Below are positions 57,608 through 64,000 of a stretch of DNA of 64,000 nt, piece by piece. The DNA comes from Escallonia rubra. Its lineage: Eukaryota > Streptophyta > Magnoliopsida > Escalloniales > Escalloniaceae. How positions within the stretch are numbered: the first letter of the stretch is position 1; every line of letters begins with the position of its first letter. Both the position numbers and the translations under genes were made by a program. The notes beneath the pieces are model-generated. The model was not told the origin of the DNA. It saw nothing but the letters and a program-made list of their open reading frames with translations, and searched no databases. The stretch lies in contig JAVXUO010002513.1 in NCBI GenBank assembly GCA_033065855.1, positions 248,001 to 312,000 on the forward strand. The letters are read 5' to 3'.

Positions 57608-58414
57608 GTCCTTCCCCTCTTCCCCTCCCGTGCCCTTCTGGAGTTGTGCTCCCCTCCCCTCCCCTATTTGTTGCCCCATCCCACTCTTGTCCCAGTCCCA
57701 TGTTATATTTGGTTCACAGTTTTGAACAAATACTTTGTATATATTTTATTTTTTAATTAGTATAGAATTTGACATTTGAATATATGTATATTGTTTGTAG
57801 TGTTAAATAATTACTGATGGATCAACAATTATTTAACTCTAATGTGTATTGAGAAGTGAGTGTTTGAATTACAGGTTTGGGCATTAAAATAAAAAAAAAT
57901 TAAAATAAAATTTTTTGAGCGACGAATTTTATTTCGTCGCTAAAAGTCTTTAATTAAAGTGTACTGAAAATCTTTTAGTGGCGGAATTTTCCGTCGCTAA
58001 AATTATTACCAATGAAATTTTAGCAACAGAACGTCGCTAAAAGTCCATTACTTTTTGGCGGGCTTTTAGCAACGGATCTTTTGTCGCTAAAAGTCTGTCG
58101 GTAATCCTTTAGCGACGAAAAATTCCGTTACTAAATATTTTTCAAAATTATTAATGAAAAAAAAGAATTTAAACTAAAATACATAAATTATCTTTAGCGG
58201 CAGAATATTCATCGCTAATTAATTTATGATCCCGTCGTTAAAATTTTATTTTTTTTCAGACGAATTTTCAGATTCCCTCGCCAAACTTTTGGCGACGGGG
58301 TTATTCACAACGAACTTTTAGCGATGGGTGTTCGTGGCTAACAGTATTTTGCGACGGAATGGAGATTTTTAGTGACGGAATTGTCTGTCGTTAAAAGTTC
58401 TTTTTCTTGTAGTG

Positions 58415-59133
58415 GTTCGGATAATGGGCTTGTGATCCGAATTAGGTTAGATTTATATAATAAATAAGAAGTGCCGGTTCATATAATCTTGCAATAGTCA
58501 AACGATGATGTGCAATATCAGTCACTTCTTACTTGACGTAGCTTGTTACATGGGTCGTGAGTGGATTCTTGATTTTTTCATGCCATGCCAAAGCAAAGGT
58601 AAGATACAAGGCGTCGAAATTTCAAGGTAAGAGAAGCAGATCATATAACACGTAGCTAATGAGATATATGCCTGAAAAAGACGGATTCTTCAACTTTACG
58701 GGTGGCTTAGAAAAGTAAGAGGACAGAGCTTGAAGGTTAGTTGTGGTATTGACCTTGTGGTTCTTGGGCATTTTCTTGGTTGCCCAACCGGTGGAATAAT
58801 AGTTGGTCCATCTACTACCATTACCATCACACTTTAATTGCGAGTACGAGGGTGTAGTCTTTCGCAATAAATTCTCATATGTCCGAAGACTATTCTAAAC
58901 TATGCGAGTACAAGGGAGACAACGCGGGCTCATATATTTATTATATTCATTTTTTATTTTCATGATTTTCGTGTAAAGAACTTTTATACTTTATCATTTT
59001 CATCAAAAAAATTCAGCTACTTTTTTTTACATTGAGTTAAGTTTACATAAAAAAAAATTGAAAACACATCGAATGTATTTTTAGTTTTTTGTCACTATTA
59101 AAAAATGATAAAAGTATAAATTTTTTTATTGTC

Positions 59134-59173
<40 letters not shown>

Positions 59174-59434
59174 CGAACGGATCCAAAAAAACGAGAGATC
59201 CAAATAGATTTTACAAGCACCAGTTTCTCTCTTGGATAAGAAGAGAAGCCAGAACAAGTCATATTCACACTGACAAGGTTAGATATCGCATCAAGTTGAC
59301 AATACGTTCTTCAATGTTTATCCTCGTCATGTTTGCAAAGACTTGTCGGTACATATGAGAATGACTTGTAGATAGATATGACTTAAAGTAACCCAAAATA
59401 TCAAAGATCTAAACAGTAAAACAGCTCTTTTTTT
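58415..59434. other. Duplicated peroxidase spacer with unique insertions and (AT)n
   Basis: 58415-58710 has no match in copy A and is unassigned. From 58740 the sequence aligns with 22215 onward. A (TA)n microsatellite lies at 59136-59170. No gene seen. Confidence 0.6.
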
Positions 59435-60120
59435 CCCTTGTTATTACCGGGGGCGGACCACCCCCATGACGCCGGGGGGGGGGGGGGGGGTGGGCGCACC
59501 CCTCCGCATTTTTGCAAATCTTTTTTTTAATTTTTTAGATAATAGATAAATATATATACAAAATATTGACAAAAATGTCACCGTAATATAACACTAGTTT
59601 TTTAAAATTTCATTTTCTTGTGTTTTTTAGTCTTTGTCCCCGTCATAATCTTTGCCTTTGTCATTTTCTTGTTCGATCTTCGTTTTTTTAAATCCCAAAT
59701 TTTAAAAATTTTGATTACAAAAAATGAAGAATATATTAGAGTTAGTTCTTTCTTTTTTTTAGTTTAATTTCTTATATTGTTAACTTAGGCGTAACTAATA
59801 TACTTATACAATTCGTAATCACATTAATAATATATCTATATAGTAAGAATTAAGTTTTTTTCATGTAAAATTAGTAATTTATTGTTCATTAACCTTAACA
59901 AGTTAAATAAATCAATGTGCATAATAAAAATATTATTAGTAGTCAAATTGAACAATCTATTTTGTATTTAACTTATTCAATAGTGATGCTAATTATAATG
60001 TCTTTCTGATTATTTATGTTTTATGTGAATTTAAACCTCAATTCTGAATTTTTTTATGTTAACTATCAAATTTTTTTTTATGATTTTTTAGCACCCTCGA
60101 TTAAACCGCCCTTATTACGA
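59435..60120. repeat. Unclassified insertion just upstream of the peroxidase copy 3 promoter
   Basis: In copy A the sequence goes from the GATCTAACAG phrase (23297) to GTGACCTCCA (23326) within about 30 bases. Here the same two phrases are about 700 bases apart, filled with AT-rich DNA that begins with a G-run (59477-59490) in ACCGGGGGCGGACCACCCCC-type sequence. No terminal repeats or coding sequence identified; the ends are approximate. Confidence 0.65.
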
Positions 60121-60174
60121 CCGTTGTGATCTCCAAGTAGCTTCCTAGCTAGATCCTTTCAATGAAATGCACTC

Positions 60175-60182
60175 TATAAATA
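60175..60182 (+). promoter_or_regulatory. TATA box of peroxidase copy 3
   Basis: TATAAATA 42 bases before the start codon at 60224, in the same context as copy 2. It lies about 55 bases downstream of the insertion described upstream, so the core promoter is kept but its distal region is displaced. Confidence 0.7.
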
Positions 60183-60223
60183 TGGCTTCTTTGGGGTTGC
60201 CTTTTGACAACAAATTCAAAACA

Positions 60224-62415
60224 ATGGCTTCTTCTGCCTCTTTACTCTTGGTTATCTCTGCCCTTTTGATATCAATCTCTTCCGTGTGTGTCTCTGGAGC
60301 TCCTACGTCTGCACACGTCGTGAAGGGACTCTCATGGACTTTTCACGAATCTACTTGTCCCAAGTTGGAAAGCATTGTTAGAAAACAGCTCAAGAAGATC
60401 TTCAAAGAGGATATTGGCCAAGCTGCTGGCTTGCTTCGCCTCCATTTTCATGACTGCTTTGTCCAGGTAAACAATATATACTCCTCCATCGCTTTAAAAG
60501 AGATTGTACATGGGCAAAATTGTATCTTAAGAAGTAACTAAACTTCAACTGGAAAGTGGTTTGGCTTTCTTCATTGCAAGTTTTAATTGCGTTGTTGTAC
60601 GTTGTAAGGGATGTGATGGTTCGGTGTTGCTTGATGGATCGCATAGTGGGCCGAGCGAGAAGGATGCACCTCCGAATCTCACCTTAAGGGCTCGGGCGTT
60701 TAAAATCATTGATGACCTACGGAGGCGCGTGCACGAGGAGTGCGGTAGGGTTGTGTCGTGTGCTGATATTGTCGCCCTTGCAGCCCGTGATGCTGTATTT
60801 CTGGTAAGCTCAAAAGCATTCGAGGCCTCTTTTGCAAGATGCATGTATTCCTGTATCTATCTATGTCATCCTACTAGAGGCATCACCTTGGTGTCTAACA
60901 CCTTTGATTTTCAATGCAATCTTATCATCATTTCGACTTAGAAATCTATCATCTTGCACCGATAAATTTAAGAAAGTCCATGTCACTAAACTAAAGATTT
61001 GATGTTGAATTGGCCTAGCGAGTTTCTTTTACAGAGAGAGAACTGTTAAATGGTGGTGAGATGGACGACGGTTGGTCTTTGACTTTACTTAAACTTAGGG
61101 TCCGTTTGAAAACTATTTGCTTTTCAGTTTTTTCTCTAGTTTTGTAAATTAGAAAAGAAAAAAAAAACGGGTTTGGCACACGATTTTTGTTTGTTTGTTT
61201 TTTTTTCAGTTTTTAAAGTAGAACTGTTTTTTGAAAAATCTCATTTTAGAGTTTTGAGTTTTTGTTTTTGTTTTGAGACCACCGCTACCACCAACCCCCC
61301 ACTGCCACAGCTGTCGCCCGCCGCCGCCTACCGACCACCACCATGGCCACCCTGCCGACTACCGCCACGGCCGCCACCAAAGAAAAAAACTCAAAATAAA
61401 AACTGGATAATCAAATACCCGTTTGTTTTTGTAAAAAATAAAAACTAAATTGATTTTCGTTTTTTATTTTTTTAGAAACACAAAATTAAAACTGTAAGTG
61501 ATTTCAAATGTTATCTTAATCTTCTGCTCCTAGTTTATATTTGAGGGGGGCAAATACTGCTTTGAACTATTTTCAGATCGAGTCCGTGCAACTTTTTTTT
61601 GAAGGACATAAGTTTAGTTTAGTTTAGTTTAGTTTGGTATTTGGATAAGGATTTGTTCTAGTATACTTTTGGTCATTACATGTTCAATTTAGCCCTGCAC
61701 AGAAAAACTTTAATTTACTTATGTCTTGTTTCCGCGATTTCAATTGTGAGTGCATGCCTTAGCAATTGTTTACTTGTCACTGCAGTCTGGTGGGCCTGAC
61801 TATGATATTCCTTTGGGTAGAAAAGATGGACTCAACTTTGCAACAAGGAATGCAACCGTAGCCAACCTTCCTCCACCAACAAGTAACGCTAGTGCTATCC
61901 TCGCCTCTCTCGCCACCAAAAACCTCGACCCCACGGACGTTGTTGCCCTCTCGGGCGGCCACACCATTGGAATCGGCCACTGCCCTTCCTTCACCCCTCG
62001 ACTCTATCCGTCCCAAGACCCTACAATGGATGAAACATTTGCCAATGACCTCAAGCACATTTGTTCCCCACCCCCACCGGATTCAAACAACACCACCGTG
62101 TTGGATATTCGCACCCCAAACAAGTTTGATAATAAGTACTATGTTGATCTGATGAACCGACAAGGCCTATTCACCTCAGACCAAGATTTGTATACCGATG
62201 CTAAAACACGCGACATTGTCGAGAGCTTTGCGATCGATCAAGCATTGTTTTTTGACAAATTTGTTCATGCAATGATAAAAATGGGGCAACTCAGTGTTTT
62301 GACAGGCAGGCATGGTGAAATCCGCTCTAATTGCTCGGTGAGGAATTCTGATAACAAATCATTCTTGACGTATATGGTGGAGGATGACGAAGAATCTAGG
62401 TCGGAATTGCGATGA
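60224..62415 (+). CDS. Class III peroxidase, Peroxidase-12-like, copy 3 (three exons)
   Basis: Exons 60224-60466, 60609-60803 and 61786-62415, GT-AG, phase 0, give 355 residues. The signal peptide ([20 protein letters not shown]) is followed by the haem peroxidase fold with distal Arg72, Phe75 and His76, calcium-site GCDGSVLLD and proximal His205 in [11 protein letters not shown]. Same exon lengths as copy 2 for exons 1 and 2; exon 3 lacks the five-codon tail duplication. Intron 2 is twice as long (982 against 483 nt) through a MITE-like insertion at about 61095-61520. Expected secreted wall peroxidase oxidising phenolics with H2O2. Reading frame intact, so probably functional, but its upstream region differs from copy 2 because of inserted DNA. 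Confidence 0.92.
61095..61520. repeat. MITE-like insertion in intron 2 of peroxidase copy 3
   Basis: Absent from the sister intron (24002-24484). The left end (GTCCGTTTGAAAACTATTTG) and the right end, reversed (ACATTTGAAATCACTTACAG), form imperfect inverted repeats, each followed by CAGTTTT-type sequence. The centre is a short CCGCC-rich patch (61280-61380). Target duplication unclear (CTTA on both sides). Family not determined. Confidence 0.55.
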
Positions 62416-63454
62416 TCGAGAGGGATAATGAATGTGGGCATCTTTTAGCACTCCTTTGGTTGTAACTTTAACTTGTCAAAATAGGCCGTTGCAAGATGGA
62501 TTTGTAGAATATTTGGGTGATGGTTGCCCACCTAATAAACTAGCAGTAGTAGTTGAAGATTCGAAGCATATTATATGAATATAAACTTGACTGAATAAGC
62601 TCAAGAAGAATCACATGATGTTGAGGCTTATGTTCTTTCTTAAGGGCCGGATAAGTATTTCTCTCACATTGTAAAAAGCGAATCTGAAGGAATTGCTGGC
62701 GTACAAATGAGAATGTTGGGCCAAAGCAAATATATTACCTCGGCGATGTCAACGGGCAATAAAAAATGTCAAAAAAATTATGTTAGTCATCGATAGTGTT
62801 CTTTGGATGGTTGGTTCCTAAGTTCCAGGCCATGTGACAATCGATCCAATGACCCTCTCAAGAGGGCTGTTCAAGTAGGTCGTGATAAAAACCAAGTGAA
62901 TATTTTTAGGCCATAAAAGGAAAAGCAGTGCTTGGCAGAGGAACATGAACTAGCATCAAATAATATGACTTTGAGGAACTAAGAAGTTTTTAAAGTGACA
63001 CCGATGATGATGAGGGCTTCAGCCGCGAAAAATTTTGTGAGTTTAAACGCTGAAAAGTGCCTCGAAGAAGCAGATGTTTAAGGTAGGCTTCCTGTCTTGC
63101 TCTCCTCTCTCTAAAAAAAAAAAAAAAAGCTCCAGTTTAGTACACAACTTACGCCAAAGAAAAATGGCTATCAAAGTCTGAACAAATGGGTACTTAAGAG
63201 AGTAATAAAAGAAAGAGAAGTTCCAAGAGCACAGCTTCGCTTCTCTCATCGTCTCCGGCGAACAATCATTTCTCCCATTTACTTACCATCACTTCCATTC
63301 AATACACACACTCTACTACTTTCTATCCTGTCTAATCCAACCACTTTTCTTATCTCCTTTTCATTTTAGTCAAAGCCATCCATTAACTCTTATTCCCTCA
63401 CCATTACTGAAGCCCTGTTCTGCTACCTGCTACACTTACCACACTTATTTCACC
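62416..63454. other. 3' flank of peroxidase copy 3 and leader of the next frame
   Basis: 62416-62968 aligns with 25130-25670 (3' flank of copy 2). After that homology ends, 62970-63454 holds an A-run (63113-63127) and a TC-rich stretch that is probably the leader of the DUF4283 frame starting at 63455. Confidence 0.6.
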
Positions 63455-64000
63455 ATGGATTCGTCTATATCTCCTCCCTCTTCCCCTGATCCTACTACCT
63501 TGCATCCCCCTCCATCACCTGACCCACCAGTTCTACCTTTTCCTCCTGTTGAATTACCCTACCGACGCAGTATAGTTCTTCCAGTTAATGAAACCCTTGT
63601 TATGGATGCACGAGTTTCTAAAAATAAACTTCTGCTTGGCTCCATCTGGGATGTAAAAAAGTTTAGCGCATCTCGACTCCAACGCCTCATCAACCGTCAC
63701 TGGCACCTGCGAGGAGCTGTAAGGGTGGAAAAATTACCTAACATATTCCTCCTTCACTTTGATTCAGCAGTTGAAGCTGACCTAGTCCTGTTTAATAGTC
63801 CCTGGAACTTTGAAGGAACCCTCTTCCTTCTTCAACCATGGACTAACCACGTTATTTATGCCCATGTAACTTTCCCAACTATAGACTTGTGGGTCCGAGT
63901 GATGCATATTCCCAGTGACTGTTACTCGATGACTTTGGCCGAACACATTGGAACTGTTATCGGACAAGTATTGCGGACAGATTGGTCGATCATCCGGGTA
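63455..64000 (+). CDS. DUF4283-domain protein, probable LINE ORF1, open at the window edge
   Basis: ATG at 63455 in a good context (CACCATGG) opens a frame without stop to the window end (182 codons visible). A Pro/Ser-rich N-terminus (MDSSISPPSSPDP) is followed from about residue 45 by a DUF4283 domain: KNKLLLGSIWDVKKFSASRL, FNSPWNFEGTLFLLQPW, then TIDLWVRVMHIPSDCYSMTL. In plants this domain begins ORF1 of L1 LINEs and related gag-like proteins and is followed by a zinc knuckle. No damage in the visible part, unlike the other LINE ORF1s here, so this may be a younger copy. No matching 3' part can be seen. Confidence 0.75.
   Translation, partial: MDSSISPPSSPDPTTLHPPPSPDPPVLPFPPVELPYRRSIVLPVNETLVMDARVSKNKLLLGSIWDVKKFSASRLQRLINRHWHLRGAVRVEKLPNIFLLHFDSAVEADLVLFNSPWNFEGTLFLLQPWTNHVIYAHVTFPTIDLWVRVMHIPSDCYSMTLAEHIGTVIGQVLRTDWSIIRV

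Larger units (their letters stand above)
55547..58414 (+). mobile_element. Second CACTA (En/Spm) element with decayed transposase-like gene
   Basis: The right end TTTCTTGTAGTG (58403-58414) and the left end ...TTACAAGAAAAG (55549-55560, first bases altered from CACTACAAG) face each other, with GCGACGGA-type arrays inside both (55570-55720, 57915-58395). Its motifs match those of the CACTA next to it, but they are more eroded. A plant CACTA-type coding region reads rightwards (about 55980-57607), and a 550-bp hAT MITE is nested in it. No clear 3-bp duplication remains. Older than the 52009-55451 element by its end decay. Confidence 0.8.
50456..62968 (+). repeat. Segmental duplication, copy B (transposon-swollen)
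   Basis: Matches 21642-25670 in order and orientation. Inserted since: MULE 50684-51851, CACTA 52009-55451, CACTA 55547-58414 (with nested hAT), an unclassified ~0.7 kb at 59435-60120, and ~0.4 kb in peroxidase intron 2. The un-inserted places in copy A act as empty sites: around 22050, for example, TTGTCACC runs straight on into GACTTACCCCC. Confidence 0.85.

Overview
The window is nuclear DNA from a flowering plant, most likely a eudicot. Evidence: plant class III peroxidase genes with short GT-AG introns, a plant receptor-like kinase, a Tat-like Ty3/gypsy fossil carrying a plant mobile domain (PMD), plant L1 LINEs with DUF4283-type ORF1, and CACTA, Mutator and hAT elements with clean plant-type ends. 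The species cannot be named from the sequence.

Layout. 0-1.1 kb: intact single-exon transmembrane receptor-like kinase. 1.5-4.6 kb: LINE remnants. 4.6-12.5 kb: two LTRs of one Ty3/gypsy-like family facing outward in inverted orientation, with pieces of an antisense PMD gene between them, so the block is a large imperfect palindrome. 14.2-17.7 kb: probable non-autonomous DNA element holding a MATE-transporter fragment and interrupted by a 2.3-kb solo LTR of the same gypsy family (5-bp target duplication AGTAC). 18.6-25.1 kb: two Peroxidase-12-like genes in tandem. 25.7-~32 kb: Mutator-like element with a damaged MuDR transposase and a small convergent GRF zinc-finger/membrane protein gene. 32.4-38.2 kb and 42.0-47.5 kb: two long minus-strand L1 LINEs; the second has a 14-bp target duplication. 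40.1-41.4 kb: nearly perfect ~0.6-kb-arm foldback. 49.6-50.5 kb: 3' end of a Ty1/copia fossil. 50.5-63.0 kb: second copy of the 21.6-25.7 kb segment, swollen by a 1.2-kb MULE (9-bp duplication), a 3.4-kb CACTA with a B3-domain fragment (3-bp duplication), a second CACTA interrupted by a hAT MITE (8-bp duplication), an unclassified insertion in the third peroxidase promoter and a MITE-like insertion in its second intron. From 63.45 kb a DUF4283 reading frame, probably a LINE ORF1, runs off the window.

Host genes are few: the kinase and three secreted peroxidases (18632-21479, 23420-25129, 60224-62415). The peroxidases share one three-exon layout and are Peroxidase-12-like. The second and third are the youngest pair: exons, introns and flanks align, and differences in length are mostly transposon insertions. 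Nearly everything else is transposon-derived. No completely new system is proven. The items most worth a second look are the two-gene MULE with a GRF protein, the palindromic PMD-carrying LTR block, the long foldback, and the insertion separating the third peroxidase core promoter from its upstream DNA.
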